NCBI GenBank assembly: GCA_001647635.1
Contig: CP014761.1
Coordinates: forward strand, 2,232,001-2,296,000
Direction of reading: 5' to 3'
Length of the DNA: 64,000 nucleotides
Source of the DNA: Leifsonia xyli
Lineage (GTDB): Bacteria > Actinomycetota > Actinomycetes > Actinomycetales > Microbacteriaceae
Of the stretch, positions 16,097 to 25,159 are shown one piece after another (the first letter of the stretch is position 1; every line of letters starts with the position of its first letter). Position numbers and translations under genes: made by a program. A model generated the notes under the pieces. It had not been told where the DNA came from, did no database searches, and saw nothing but the letters and a program-made list of their open reading frames with translations.

Positions 16097-17410
16097 TCAT
16101 CGGGCCGCCGCCTGGGCGACCGGCATCGTCACCGGGCGCGCGTCGCGCATGAAGCGCTCGACGTCCGGGTCCACGGTGATGTCGCTCGGCCGCAGCGGCC
16201 GCGTCAGGTAAAGGCCCTCGAGCGTCGTGATGCGGCTCAGCGCCACATAGGTCTGGCCCGAAGTGAACGCGCGCGTGCCCAGATCGATGATCGCGGCGTC
16301 GTACGTCTTGCCCTGAGACTTGTGGATGGTGACCGCCCACGCCAGCCGCAGCGGGAACTGCGTGAACTCGGCCACCACGTCCTTCGTGAGCTTCTTGGTC
16401 TCGGGCGACCAGGTGTAGCGGAACTTCTCCCAGATCGCCGGCTCGACCTCGTGCACCTCGCCGTCGACATCCACGTAGACATTGGAGTCGATCTTGGTGA
16501 CGGTGCCGATGGTGCCGTTCACCCAGCGCGGCCCGTCGCCCTGGCCGACATCGTTGCGCAGGAACATCACCTGCGCGCCGACCTTGAGCTCCAGCGTCTC
16601 GTCGGCGGGGTAGTTGCGGCCACCGAAGTCACCGCTGACCTCGGCCTTCGCGGTCAGGGCGCGGCCTGGGAGTCGGCCCAGCGCCTGCGCGTTGATCCGG
16701 TTGACCGTGTCGTTGCGGGTCGCGAGGGTGATCGTGCCGTCGTCCGGAGCGGGGCGCGCGCCGACCTCGTTCAGCCGGTCGGCGATCTCCTTCGTCACCT
16801 GCCCGTGCCGCACGGCGTTCAGCATGAAACGGAAGTCGGACTCGTGCTGCCGGTGCACCTGCAGCAGCTCGACGATCCGCAGGTCGGTCTCCTGCCAGAC
16901 CTTCGCATCGAAGAACCACATCGACCGGTAGGTGTCGGCGAAGTACGCCCGCTCCTCGCTGTCGCCCGGCACGGGCGCGAGCTGGTACGGGTCGCCGAAC
17001 AGCACCACCTGCACCCCGCCGAAGGGCTCGCCCGCGCGCTGCCGGGCCTGACGCAGGCTGCGGTCCACCGCATCCATCAGGTCGGCGTTGACCATCGACA
17101 CCTCGTCGATCACGAGCGTGTCGATGCTGTTGAGCAGCTTGCGCAGCTCGGCGCTCTGGTCGATGGCGTGGTCGGCGATGACGCCGATCGGCAGGCGGAA
17201 CAGCGAGTGGATGGTCTGCCCACCCACATTCAGCGCTGCGACGCCGGTGGGCGCGGAGATGACGAGCGACTTCTCGGTGTTCCACGACAGGTGGTTGAGC
17301 AGCGTCGACTTGCCGGTGCCCGCGCGGCCGGTCACGAAGACGTGCTCGCGCGTGTTCTCGATGAGGTCGAAGACGGCCTGCTGCTCGGACGAGAGGGAGA
17401 GACGGCCCAT
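16097..17410 (-). CDS. Pif1/RecD-like DNA helicase
   Basis: The 437-residue superfamily 1 helicase has Walker A GRAGTGKST (about residues 27-35), Walker B LVIDEVSM, the motif III-like FGDPYQLAPV, and the C-terminal WAVTIHKSQGKTYDAAIIDLG typical of Pif1/RecD helicases. It is a cytoplasmic ATP-dependent 5'-3' DNA helicase by family. Short versions of this length, without large accessory domains, are common in Actinobacteria. The exact role is not predictable from context. Confidence 0.88.
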   Translation of the reverse strand: MGRLSLSSEQQAVFDLIENTREHVFVTGRAGTGKSTLLNHLSWNTEKSLVISAPTGVAALNVGGQTIHSLFRLPIGVIADHAIDQSAELRKLLNSIDTLVIDEVSMVNADLMDAVDRSLRQARQRAGEPFGGVQVVLFGDPYQLAPVPGDSEERAYFADTYRSMWFFDAKVWQETDLRIVELLQVHRQHESDFRFMLNAVRHGQVTKEIADRLNEVGARPAPDDGTITLATRNDTVNRINAQALGRLPGRALTAKAEVSGDFGGRNYPADETLELKVGAQVMFLRNDVGQGDGPRWVNGTIGTVTKIDSNVYVDVDGEVHEVEPAIWEKFRYTWSPETKKLTKDVVAEFTQFPLRLAWAVTIHKSQGKTYDAAIIDLGTRAFTSGQTYVALSRITTLEGLYLTRPLRPSDITVDPDVERFMRDARPVTMPVAQAAAR

Positions 17411-17504
17411 GCCTTCCCCTTTCCGACTCGCCCGGCATGCCGGACTACTCTAACCCCGCGAGAGGCGCGACGGCCGCTCATCCACAGGACCCTAGGATGG
17501 CTGC

Positions 17505-18551
17505 ATGGCTGTGGGGGACTCGCGCACGCTCACGCGCGTCGTCCTGCTCTGGTCGGGCATCGGCGTGCTGCTGATAGCGGCGTTCGTCGCCGCGCTCGGC
17601 GCGGTGCAGCGGGCGTACTACAGCCCCACCGGGTTCGTCGGCGCGTTCGCCTCCTCGATCGCCGCGCATCGGCTGACGGACGCGCTGGCGATGCCCGGTG
17701 CCGCACCGACGGCGAGTGCGCTCGAGGCCGCCGCGCTGCCCACCGGAGCCTCCACGGAGCTGCTCCGGTCGGACATCCTCCCCGCCATCCGGGATGTGAC
17801 CGTCGCCTCCGACACCGAGGGATCGGACCGCGTCCACACCGTCGTCGTGAAGGCGACGGCCGACGGCCGGCCGGTGACCGCGTCCTTCCGCGTGCGCCAG
17901 GCGGGGTCGGTGCTCGGGGTGCTTCCCACGTGGGAGTTCGCCTCCACACCGGTCGGGGTGTCGCGCATCACCGTCGCGCACGCGGACGACTTCCGCGTCG
18001 GACGGCACACCGTCAGCCCGCGGGCCGCCTCACCGGACCAGCCGGCCGGCGCGTTCAGCGTCTCGGCCGACTACGTCGTCGCGCCGCTCGCGCCGCTGCG
18101 GCTCTCGCACACGTCGACCTACGTCCGCGCGGCGCCCGTCGCCACCTCACCCGAGCCGGGCACGGTCACCGAGACGGTCGTGGACGCCCAGCCGACCCGG
18201 GCCTTCACCGCCGAGACGCAGAAGCAGGTGAACGCGTTCCTGGACGCCTGCGCCGCCCAGAAGGTGCTGCAGCCGGCGGGCTGCCCGTTCGGCGTCGAGA
18301 TCGACGACCGCGTCCAGGGCGACCCCTCCTGGTCGATGGTGGCCTACCCGACGGTCGAGCTCCGCCCCGGGGACGACGCCTGGGAGACCGGACAGATGGT
18401 CGGCGTCGCCCACATCGACGTGACGGTTCAGTCGCTGTTCGACGGAACCGTCTCGCATCGCAGCGACGACGTGCGGTTCGCAATGAACCTGAGCCGCGTC
18501 ACCGTCCGCCCGGACGGCTCGCTGGCGATCGTGGTGGCGCAGGGACCCTAG
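17505..18551 (+). CDS. Membrane-anchored protein of unknown function
   Basis: The 348-residue protein has one N-terminal membrane segment (VVLLWSGIGVLLIAAFVAAL, about residues 12-34) and a long extracytoplasmic part without a motif I know; two Cys residues (LDACAAQKVLQPAGCPF) about 12 apart could form a disulfide. It is convergent with the CopD-CtaG gene; their stops overlap at 18548-18551. No function is proposed. Confidence 0.7.
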   Translation: MAVGDSRTLTRVVLLWSGIGVLLIAAFVAALGAVQRAYYSPTGFVGAFASSIAAHRLTDALAMPGAAPTASALEAAALPTGASTELLRSDILPAIRDVTVASDTEGSDRVHTVVVKATADGRPVTASFRVRQAGSVLGVLPTWEFASTPVGVSRITVAHADDFRVGRHTVSPRAASPDQPAGAFSVSADYVVAPLAPLRLSHTSTYVRAAPVATSPEPGTVTETVVDAQPTRAFTAETQKQVNAFLDACAAQKVLQPAGCPFGVEIDDRVQGDPSWSMVAYPTVELRPGDDAWETGQMVGVAHIDVTVQSLFDGTVSHRSDDVRFAMNLSRVTVRPDGSLAIVVAQGP

Positions 18552-20518
18552 CGGACGGCCCGGTCGCGGTCGGCCATGCGCGCCAACCGCTCGTTGTACG
18601 CCTGCAGCTCGGCGTCGCCGGTGCGGTCGGCGTTCCGGTCGCGCCGTTTCGTCTCGCGCTCGTCGCTGCGGCTCCACTGGACGGCCACCACGATCGCCAG
18701 GATGACCGTCGGGATCTCGCCGATGCTCCACGCGATACCGCCGGCGGTCTGCTGATCGACCAGCGGGGAGTCGCCCCACGTGCGGCCCATCGCGCCGAAC
18801 CAGTCGGCGAGCATCAGGCCGTGCATCTGCATGATCGACAGCCCGAAGAAGGCGTGGAACGCCATGGTCAGCAGCAGCAGGAGCAGCCGGAACGGATACG
18901 GCAGCCGGTACTTCACCGGGTCGATGCCGATCAGCGACTGCACGAACAGGTACCCCGTGATGAGGAAGTGCACGATCATCCACTCGTGCCCGATGTGGTC
19001 GGTCGTCGCCCAGCGGAAGATCGGCGTGTAGTAGAACGCCCACAGCGACCCCGCGAACAGCACAGCGGCGACGATCGGATTGGAGATGACCGCGGCGAAA
19101 CGGGAGTGCACCGCGAGCAGCATCCACTCGCGTCCACCGCGCGAGCCGTCGCGCCGCTTCCGGATGGCCCGGGCGGCGAGCGTGACCGGCGCGCCGGGCA
19201 CCAGCAGGAGCGGGACGGCCATCGTGAGGACCATGTGGGCGGACATGTGCGCCGAGAACAGGTACTTCTCGTAGACGTTCACCCCGCCGTTGGTGATGTA
19301 GAAGAGGAGCGCGATGCCCAGCGTCCACAACACCGTGCGGTAGATCGGCCACGCGTCGCCGCGCCGGCGCAGCCGCCAGACGCCGGCGAAGTAGAAGAAC
19401 AGCGCGAACCCGCACGCGAGCACCCAGAGCAGGTCGAAGTTCCACGAGGTGAACAGGCGACCCCAGGTCAGCTCGGGAGGCAGCTTCTCTCCCGTGAGGA
19501 TCTCGGCGGGCGTGGGCGTCGCCGCCCGCGTCTGCGGAACCGGCGTCACCGTCCGTGCGAGCGCAGCCGCCACACCCGAGGCGATGCCCATGAACGCCAG
19601 CTCGGCGACGACGATCCACCAGAAGCTGCGCGGCTCGCCGGACGCCTTGAGCCGGCCGATGAGGTAGCGGCGCTGGGTGAGGCCGAAGAGCCCCAGGACG
19701 ACGAGAGCGGCGACCTTGACCAGCACCAGGATGCCGTAGGGCGTGGCGAGCTCGGCGAGCGTCCCCACCCGCAGCTCGGCGTTGACGTAGCCGGAGGCCG
19801 CGACCACCACGAAGCAGATGAGCGCGACGGTGGAGTAGCGTTCCAGCACGGTGACCAGACGGCCGCTGCCGAGGGTCTGCTTGACGACGACGAGCGTGAC
19901 CAGACCGCCCAGCCAGATCGCAGCGAACAGCACATGCAGGCCGAAGGAGGTGACGGCGGCGTCGTGCCCGGCCGCCTCAGCGCTGTGCCCCTGCTGAGCC
20001 ATCGGCACGACGGTCGCCATGGCGAGCAGGGTGACGAAGGCGATCGCGGTCTGATTGCGGACGGCGAAGCAGAGAACCGTGACCGCGGCAGCGATCAGTG
20101 TGATGCCGAGCCAGGCCTGGCCCAGCGAGACGCTGGTGACGAACGAGCTCAGACCGTTGGTGAAGGTCGCATCGAACGACCACGGGACGTTCGAGACGCT
20201 CACGAAGGTGAAGAGCCCGGTCACGGCGGCGGCGACCGTCATGACGCCGGCGCTCCCCGCGGCGAAGTCGAGCGCCTTGCCGTACTCGTCCCGGTCGGGC
20301 GAGAACGCGAAGCAGGCCAGCACGAGTGCTCCGACGGTGCCGGCGAGACTCAGATTGACCACGAGGGTCGCGGCGGGAAGCCCCCAGCGCACCAGCGCGC
20401 CCGGGTCCGCGAGCAGCGGAGCGTTCGCCCCGCCTCCGAACGCGAGCGCGAGGATCATGGCCGCGACGCCTGCGAGGAGCAGAGCGGCAGGGCCGATCAC
20501 GCGGAGGATTGGTGGCAC
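18548..20518 (-). CDS. CopD-CtaG fusion: copper/cytochrome oxidase assembly membrane protein
   Basis: The 656-residue, multi-span membrane protein has an N-terminal part of about 8 segments resembling CopD (copper resistance D, with LHVLFAAIWLGGLVTLVVVKQTL) and a C-terminal part resembling the CtaG (caa3-type) cytochrome c oxidase assembly family (AHMSAHMVLTMAVPLLLVPGAP, HEWMIVHFLITGYLF). CopD-CtaG fusions are usual in Actinobacteria. By family it handles copper for the oxidase. Start is GTG at 20518; it is preceded by the hup terminator. Confidence 0.88.
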   Translation of the reverse strand: MPPILRVIGPAALLLAGVAAMILALAFGGGANAPLLADPGALVRWGLPAATLVVNLSLAGTVGALVLACFAFSPDRDEYGKALDFAAGSAGVMTVAAAVTGLFTFVSVSNVPWSFDATFTNGLSSFVTSVSLGQAWLGITLIAAAVTVLCFAVRNQTAIAFVTLLAMATVVPMAQQGHSAEAAGHDAAVTSFGLHVLFAAIWLGGLVTLVVVKQTLGSGRLVTVLERYSTVALICFVVVAASGYVNAELRVGTLAELATPYGILVLVKVAALVVLGLFGLTQRRYLIGRLKASGEPRSFWWIVVAELAFMGIASGVAAALARTVTPVPQTRAATPTPAEILTGEKLPPELTWGRLFTSWNFDLLWVLACGFALFFYFAGVWRLRRRGDAWPIYRTVLWTLGIALLFYITNGGVNVYEKYLFSAHMSAHMVLTMAVPLLLVPGAPVTLAARAIRKRRDGSRGGREWMLLAVHSRFAAVISNPIVAAVLFAGSLWAFYYTPIFRWATTDHIGHEWMIVHFLITGYLFVQSLIGIDPVKYRLPYPFRLLLLLLTMAFHAFFGLSIMQMHGLMLADWFGAMGRTWGDSPLVDQQTAGGIAWSIGEIPTVILAIVVAVQWSRSDERETKRRDRNADRTGDAELQAYNERLARMADRDRAVR

Positions 20519-20594
20519 CCGTCCAGCCTACGTCCACCCTCCTGGACGGCCGCCCACAGTGCGTGAGCCGCTGACGCGATCAGAGCAGATGCGA

Positions 20595-20627
20595 CGAGGG
20601 CGGCACCGCAACGCGGCACCGCCCTCG
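20595..20627 (-). terminator. Terminator after hup
   Basis: CGAGGGCGG (20595-20603) pairs with CCGCCCTCG (20619-20627), with further pairing possible in the loop. It lies shortly after the hup stop on the minus strand; no clear T-run follows. Confidence 0.6.
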
Positions 20628-20643
20628 ACAAGCGTTGCGAAGA

Positions 20644-20928
20644 CTACTTGACGGCAGCCTTGAGCTTCGAGCCCGCGGTCAGCTTGACGCGGTGGCCGGC
20701 CGGGATCGAGATCTCCTCGCCGGTCTGCGGGTTGCGGCCGGTGCGGGCAGCGGTCTCGCTGCGCTCAGCGGCGAGCCAACCCGGGATGGTGACCTTGCCG
20801 CCCTTGGCGACGGTCTCGCTGATGGTGCTGAAGAACGCGTCGACGACGCTCGAGACGGTGGCCTGGCTCTGACCCGACGCCGCAGCGACGGCAGCAACGA
20901 GCTCGGTCTTGTTCAGGTTGTCAGCCAT
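20644..20928 (-). CDS. hup: Nucleoid protein HU
   Basis: The 94-residue protein is a complete HU-family histone-like protein: MADNLNKTELVAAVAAASG, then VTIPGWLAAERSETAARTGRNPQTGEEI, the DNA-binding arm, and HRVKLTAGSKLKAAV. It is the short bacterial form without the Lys/Ala-rich tail seen in mycobacterial HupB. GGAGGACACTCA-type sequence precedes the ATG. It stands alone between two terminators. Confidence 0.96.
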   Translation of the reverse strand: MADNLNKTELVAAVAAASGQSQATVSSVVDAFFSTISETVAKGGKVTIPGWLAAERSETAARTGRNPQTGEEISIPAGHRVKLTAGSKLKAAVK

Positions 20929-21035
20929 TGAGTGTCCTCCTCGGACCTTGTGCTGGATCTACAGCTTCTGTGTCTAACGGTTGAGGCCACACTGGGCCGT
21001 TACGTTTGGTCGGTTGACCGCCTCGAATGTATCAG

Positions 21036-21069
21036 AAACCCCCGGAAACACGCGGATTTCCGGGGGTTT
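21036..21069. terminator. Hairpin between rpsN and hup
   Basis: A perfect 13-bp stem (21036-21048 with 21057-21069) has an 8-base loop and AAA/TTT ends, so it could act in both directions. It is the second hairpin downstream of rpsN. Confidence 0.7.
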
Positions 21070-21091
21070 TAGACGCTGGAAACAGCAAAAA

Positions 21092-21117
21092 GGGCGCCCG
21101 GCGGATGCCGGACGCCC
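21092..21117 (-). terminator. Intrinsic terminator after rpsN
   Basis: On the minus strand an 11-bp stem with one mismatch (21107-21117 with 21092-21102) is followed by TTTTT, a canonical Rho-independent terminator 24 bases after the rpsN stop. Confidence 0.85.
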
Positions 21118-21140
21118 TCAGAGCATGCACTCGGGCCGGA

Positions 21141-21446
21141 TTACCAGCTCGACTTGGTGATGCCGGGCAGCTCGCCACGGTGCGCCATGTCGCGGAAGCG
21201 CACGCGGGAGATGCCGAACTTGCTGAGGTTGCCGCGGGGACGGCCGTCGACGGCGTCGCGGTTGCGGACGCGGATCGGCGAAGCGTCGCGGGGGAGCTTC
21301 TGCAGGCCGACGCGGGCGGCCTCACGGGACTCGTCGGTGCCGTTCGGGTCGACGAGAGCCTTCTTGAGCTCCGCACGCTTGGCGGCGTAGCGAGCGACGA
21401 CGACCTTGCGCTGCTCGTTCTTGGCGATCTTGGACTTCTTGGCCAT
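21141..21446 (-). CDS. rpsN: 30S ribosomal protein S14, zinc-free type
   Basis: The 101-residue S14 is the long form: [20 protein letters not shown] at the start and [27 protein letters not shown] at the end (read in pieces). It has no cysteine pairs, so it is the C-minus, zinc-independent type rather than the 61-residue zinc-binding type. It is the last gene of rpmB-rpmG-rpsN and lies next to the zur-znu genes. Confidence 0.96.
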   Translation of the reverse strand: MAKKSKIAKNEQRKVVVARYAAKRAELKKALVDPNGTDESREAARVGLQKLPRDASPIRVRNRDAVDGRPRGNLSKFGISRVRFRDMAHRGELPGITKSSW

Positions 21447-21448
21447 GA

Positions 21449-21616
21449 TTAGCGCTCCTCTCGGAAGTCGACGTGCTTGCGCACGATGGGGTCGTACTTC
21501 TTGAGCACGAGGCGGTCGGGGTCGTTGCGACGGTTCTTCTTGGTCACGTAGGTGTAACCGGTGCCCGCCGTCGAACGGAGCTTGATGATCGGACGGATGT
21601 CCTGCTGCTTCGCCAT
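21449..21616 (-). CDS. rpmG: 50S ribosomal protein L33, zinc-free type
   Basis: The 55-residue protein reads [20 protein letters not shown], followed by [20 protein letters not shown] and a [11 protein letters not shown] end. It lacks the CxxC pairs of zinc-binding L33, so it is the C-minus form. The ATG at 21616 overlaps the rpmB stop, and rpsN starts 2 bases after its stop, so all three are one operon. Confidence 0.95.
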   Translation of the reverse strand: MAKQQDIRPIIKLRSTAGTGYTYVTKKNRRNDPDRLVLKKYDPIVRKHVDFREER

Positions 21617-21852
21617 CAGATCTTCTCCCCACGGGCCAGGAGGTCCTTGACCACGGACTCGATGCCACGGGCGTCGATGACCTTGATGCCCTTGGCGCTC
21701 AGGGTCAGGGTGACGTTACGGCGAAGCGACGGAACGTAGTACGTCTTCTTCTGGATGTTCGGGTCGAACCGGCGCTTGGTGCGTCGGTGCGAGTGCGAGA
21801 TGTTGTGACCGAAGCCCGGAACGGCTCCCGTCACCTGGCACACTGCTGCCAT
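21616..21852 (-). CDS. rpmB: 50S ribosomal protein L28, zinc-free type
   Basis: The 78-residue L28 begins [20 protein letters not shown] and continues [20 protein letters not shown]. Only a single Cys is present; the second cysteine pair of zinc-binding L28 is missing, so this is the C-minus form. I chose the ATG at 21852 (a longer in-frame start at 21891 lacks family similarity). First gene of rpmB-rpmG-rpsN. Confidence 0.95.
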   Translation of the reverse strand: MAAVCQVTGAVPGFGHNISHSHRRTKRRFDPNIQKKTYYVPSLRRNVTLTLSAKGIKVIDARGIESVVKDLLARGEKI

Positions 21853-21958
21853 TGCTTTCTTCTCCAATACCGTGATGCCAGGCGGCACCACCCAAGGTCA
21901 CTTGTCGGCGCACGACTTCCCCTCTTCGAGAAGCAGGGGGTTTCGTACACGGCTAACG

Positions 21959-21977
21959 GAGTGGGAGGAGCCCACTC
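21959..21977 (-). terminator. Hairpin after zur
   Basis: GAGTGGG (21959-21965) pairs with CCCACTC (21971-21977), 16 bases after the zur stop on the minus strand. No T-run. It separates the znu-zur transcript from rpmB-rpmG-rpsN. I see no Zur box in this 140-base spacer. Confidence 0.5.
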
Positions 21978-21992
21978 AGCCAAACAACCATG

Positions 21993-22409
21993 CTACGGCA
22001 TGGAGGCGGGGCCGGCCAAATCGGCTTTGGCCGTGCACGCCGCGCAGAGGCCGAAGACGTCGACGACGTGCTGCGCCTGCGTGAAGCCGTGCGCAGCCGC
22101 CGCCTGACGGGCCCACTGCTCGACCGCATCCGCCTCGATCTCCACCGTCAGGCCGCAGTTGCGGCAGATCAGGTGGTGGTGGTGGCCGGTCGTGCACGCT
22201 CGGTACAGGCTCTCGCCCTCGGGCGACTGCAGCGAATCCGCATCCCCCTCGGCGGCCAGGTCGGCAAGAGCGCGGTAGACGGTCGCCAGCCCGATCGGCG
22301 AGCCGGTCTCGTGGAGGCTGAGGTGCAGTCCCTGCGCGCTGATGAAACCCTCCGTCGAGGACAGAGCCTCGCGGACGGCCTCCCGCTGCCAGGTGTTCCG
22401 CTTCACCAT
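21993..22409 (-). CDS. zur: Zinc uptake regulator Zur (Fur family)
   Basis: The 138-residue Fur-family repressor has an N-terminal winged helix (TWQREAVREALSSTEGFISAQGLHLSL, PIGLATVYRALADLAAEG), the metal-site segment HHHHLICRNCG, and a C-terminal CAAC pair. The two CxxC pairs form the structural zinc site in the family. It follows znuB after 6 bases, and a Zur box precedes znuA, so it is read as Zur rather than Fur. With zinc it represses the znu genes. Confidence 0.9.
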   Translation of the reverse strand: MVKRNTWQREAVREALSSTEGFISAQGLHLSLHETGSPIGLATVYRALADLAAEGDADSLQSPEGESLYRACTTGHHHHLICRNCGLTVEIEADAVEQWARQAAAAHGFTQAQHVVDVFGLCAACTAKADLAGPASMP

Positions 22410-22415
22410 CCCAGG

Positions 22416-23303
22416 CTAGCCCGCCTGGCTCACGAGTCGCCGTGAAGTCGCGGCCGTCCGTCGGCGCGCGCGGCGCCCGCCGACGATTCGGCACACCACG
22501 TAGATGAGGAACGAGATCGTCGTCACGTACGGGCTGATCGGGAGCGCGCTCCCGAGTGCGAGCAGGATGCCGCCGACCACCGAGACCAGCGCGAACACCA
22601 CGCTGATGATCGGAACGCCGAGCGGCGAGGACGAGATGCGCATCGCCGCGGCCGCCGGCGTGACGAGCAGCGACAGCACGAGTAGTGCGCCGACGATCTG
22701 CACCGAGACTGCGACCGCCAGCCCGAGCAGGACCATGAACGCCAGCGCGACGAACCGGGTCGGGATGCCGCGGGCGGCGGCGACGTCCGCATCCAGGCTG
22801 TCGAAGGTCAGCGGACGCCACATGAGCAGCAGGGCGATGAGGACGATCGCGCCGATCACCAGGAGCGACCCGAGCTGGGGGTCGTCGACCGACACGATCT
22901 GCCCGGTCAGGAGCCCGAATTTGTTCGCGCTGCGACCGGGATAGAGCGCGAGCGCCAGGATCCCGAGGCCGAGCCCGAACGGCATGAGGACGGCGATGAT
23001 CGAGTTGCGGTCGCGCGCCCTCGCTCCGAGGACGCCGATCAGGACTGCCGCGATCAGGGATCCGACCAGGGATCCGACGACGACGTTCACGCCGAAGAGC
23101 AGTGCGATGGCCGCGCCGGCGAAGGACAGCTCGCTGATGCCGTGCACCGCGAACGCCATGTCCCGCTGCATGACGAAGACGCCGATCAGGCCGCCGACGA
23201 TGCCCAGCACCGCGCCCGCGAAGATCGAGTTCTTCACGAGCAGGAGCAGTTCGCCGTAGTCGGTGAAGTCGAACAGCTGCGACCAGAGGTCCATGTGCGT
23301 CAT
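22416..23303 (-). CDS. znuB: Zinc ABC transporter permease
   Basis: The 295-residue ABC-3 family permease has about 8 membrane segments (for example GIVGGLIGVFVMQRDMAFAVHGISELSFAGAA and ALLVLSLLVTPAAAAM) and the conserved MAFAVHGISELSFAGAA coupling region. It sits in the membrane as a dimer with ZnuC. The ATG overlaps the znuC stop. The Arg-rich C-terminus is cytoplasmic. Confidence 0.92.
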   Translation of the reverse strand: MTHMDLWSQLFDFTDYGELLLLVKNSIFAGAVLGIVGGLIGVFVMQRDMAFAVHGISELSFAGAAIALLFGVNVVVGSLVGSLIAAVLIGVLGARARDRNSIIAVLMPFGLGLGILALALYPGRSANKFGLLTGQIVSVDDPQLGSLLVIGAIVLIALLLMWRPLTFDSLDADVAAARGIPTRFVALAFMVLLGLAVAVSVQIVGALLVLSLLVTPAAAAMRISSSPLGVPIISVVFALVSVVGGILLALGSALPISPYVTTISFLIYVVCRIVGGRRARRRTAATSRRLVSQAG

Positions 23304-24160
23304 GCGGCCGGCTCCGGGTGCGCGTCGCGCGTGTGCGCGTGGTGGTCGTGGGTCTCGGCGTCGGGGATGCCCACCACGACGATGCGGCCGCGGCTGCGGA
23401 TGACGTCGACCGGCGTGCCGTAGAGGTCGGTCAGCACGTCGCTGCGCAGCACCTCGTCCGGTGTGCCGGTGCGGAAGCGGCCGCCCGCCAGGTAGAGGAC
23501 GCGGTCGACCATCCCGAGCACCGGGTTCACGTCGTGCGTGACGAAGACCACCGCGCTGCCGTGATCGCGGCGGCGGCGGTCGATCAGCTCGCTGACGCCG
23601 CGCTGGTGCTGGAGGTCCAGGGAGAGCAGCGGCTCGTCGCAGAGCAGGAGGGCCGGGTCGCCTGCGAGGGCCTGCGCGACCCGGAGCCGCTGCTGCTCGC
23701 CGCCCGAGAGCGAGCCGACGGGCGTGTCGGCGTAACGGCGAGCACCGACGGCGTCGATGAGGCGGTCCACCTGCTCACGATCGCTTCGACGGGGGAGCGG
23801 GAGCCCCCAGCGGTGTCCGTTCACGCCCAGCGCCACGAGGTCGCGCGCGCGCATCGGGGTTCCGGCGGGGATCAGCTTCTGCTGCGGGATGTACCCGATG
23901 CGCCGGTCGCCGCGCCGGACGGCGTGCCCCTCGAACGCGATCTCGCCGGAGTCGAGGTGCTGCTGTCCGAGGATCGTCTTCAGCAGGCTCGTCTTGCCCG
24001 ATCCGTTCGGACCGAGGACGGCGACGAACTCGCCGGCGTGGACGTCCAGGTCGAGCCCGCTCCACAGCGTCCTGTCGCCGAAACCCAGGGAGGCGTCACG
24101 CAGGCGCAGCACCACCTCCCGGTCGGAGGGCGGCGTGACGAGGTCGAGAGGCTCGGTCAC
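23300..24160 (-). CDS. znuC: Zinc ABC transporter ATP-binding protein
   Basis: The 286-residue ATPase has Walker A GPNGSGKTS, the signature LSGGEQQRLRVAQAL, Walker B LLLCDEPLLSLDL, and the H-loop VFVTHD. I chose the GTG at 24160, which overlaps the znuA stop (GTGA), over a longer upstream frame. The C-terminal tail is His-rich (DHHAHTRDAHPE), plausible for a metal-transport ATPase. Confidence 0.93.
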   Translation of the reverse strand: MTEPLDLVTPPSDREVVLRLRDASLGFGDRTLWSGLDLDVHAGEFVAVLGPNGSGKTSLLKTILGQQHLDSGEIAFEGHAVRRGDRRIGYIPQQKLIPAGTPMRARDLVALGVNGHRWGLPLPRRSDREQVDRLIDAVGARRYADTPVGSLSGGEQQRLRVAQALAGDPALLLCDEPLLSLDLQHQRGVSELIDRRRRDHGSAVVFVTHDVNPVLGMVDRVLYLAGGRFRTGTPDEVLRSDVLTDLYGTPVDVIRSRGRIVVVGIPDAETHDHHAHTRDAHPEPAA

Positions 24161-25062
24161 TTCGCCAGAGCCGATCCGACCGCGTCCAGGTTGGACTGCA
24201 TCCACTCGACGTAGTGCTTGCCGACGGGAAGCGTCTCGGTCACGGGGACGACGGGGACGCCGTTGCTCTTCGCCGCCGCGAGCACACGCTCGGTCTCCGC
24301 CCCGGTGGTCTGCTCGTTGTAGGCCAGCAGCTTCACCCGGTGGCCGCTGAACAGCTCCAGCGTGTCCTTAAGCACCACCGGGGAGACGTCGTTCTCCTCC
24401 TCGATGGCGGCGCTGAACTTCTCCGGCGTCTTGTTGACCAGCCCGATCGCGTCGAGCATGTACAGGGGGACGGGCTCGGTGATCGCGACGCCCTCGCCGG
24501 CGTGCTCGTCCTTGAGCTTCGCTTCGTCGGCCTCGAGCGCGTCGAGCTTCTGCGTGAAGGCGGCGGCGTTCTTCTCGAACGTCGACTTCTGGTCCGGATC
24601 GACCTTCGACAGCGCGGCGACGAGCGCGGCCGTGAACTTCTGGATGGTGGGGAAGTCGTACCAGACGTGCTCGTTGAGCTCGCCGTCGGTCGCCGTCAGT
24701 CCCGACAGCTCGACGACGTTCAGCACCGTCGTCCCGTCGTTCTTCGAGCCCTTCAGCAGCGTCTGCATGTAGTCGTCGTAGCCGCCGCCGTTCTCGATGA
24801 CGATGTCGGCCTTCGACACGGCGAGCTGGTTCTGCGCGCTGGCCTCGAACGAGTGCGGATCCTGCGCGGGGTCGTTCATCAGCGAGGTGACGTGGATGGC
24901 GTCGCCGCCGATCGTCTCGGCGATGTCGCCGTACACGTTGGTGCTCGCGACGACGCGGAGGGTGCCGTCGTCGGAGGCCGACGACGCCGAAGAGCAACCG
25001 GCGAGCGCCAGCGCGGTCGCGGCGGCGAGGGCCAGGGTGGAGACGAGGGAACGCGTCTTCAT
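24157..25062 (-). CDS. znuA: Zinc ABC transporter substrate-binding lipoprotein
   Basis: The 301-residue cluster A-I solute-binding protein has a lipobox LALAGC (Cys about residue 23), then VVASTNVYGDIAETIGGDAI, a metal-ligand region DPHSFEAS, a second His in EHVWYDF, and PVVPVTETLPVGKHYVEWM near the C-terminus. It is tethered outside the membrane and delivers metal to ZnuBC. The usual His/Asp-rich loop is short. It is the first gene of znuA-znuC-znuB-zur, with a Zur box about 80 bases upstream. Confidence 0.92.
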   Translation of the reverse strand: MKTRSLVSTLALAAATALALAGCSSASSASDDGTLRVVASTNVYGDIAETIGGDAIHVTSLMNDPAQDPHSFEASAQNQLAVSKADIVIENGGGYDDYMQTLLKGSKNDGTTVLNVVELSGLTATDGELNEHVWYDFPTIQKFTAALVAALSKVDPDQKSTFEKNAAAFTQKLDALEADEAKLKDEHAGEGVAITEPVPLYMLDAIGLVNKTPEKFSAAIEEENDVSPVVLKDTLELFSGHRVKLLAYNEQTTGAETERVLAAAKSNGVPVVPVTETLPVGKHYVEWMQSNLDAVGSALAK

Positions 25063-25141
25063 GGAGGAGCCTGTCTAAGTCGCCGAGGCGACGTCGAGGA
25101 AGCACCCGCGGTCGCGGGCACCGGCTCAGGCTACGTCTTAT

Positions 25142-25156
25142 TGAAAATGATTGTCA
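25142..25156. promoter_or_regulatory. Zur box upstream of znuA
   Basis: TGAAAATGATTGTCA is a near-perfect match to the bacterial Zur box TGAAAATGATTTTCA. It lies 80 bases upstream of the znuA ATG and only 3 bases from the stop of the MFS gene of the neighbouring cluster. The region is locally AT-rich. Confidence 0.85.
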
Positions 25157-25159
25157 AAT

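Noticed and set aside
15980..20566. A 1528-codon plus-strand open frame
   Set aside because: It lies across the helicase and CopD-CtaG genes of the minus strand and has shadow composition with no domain.
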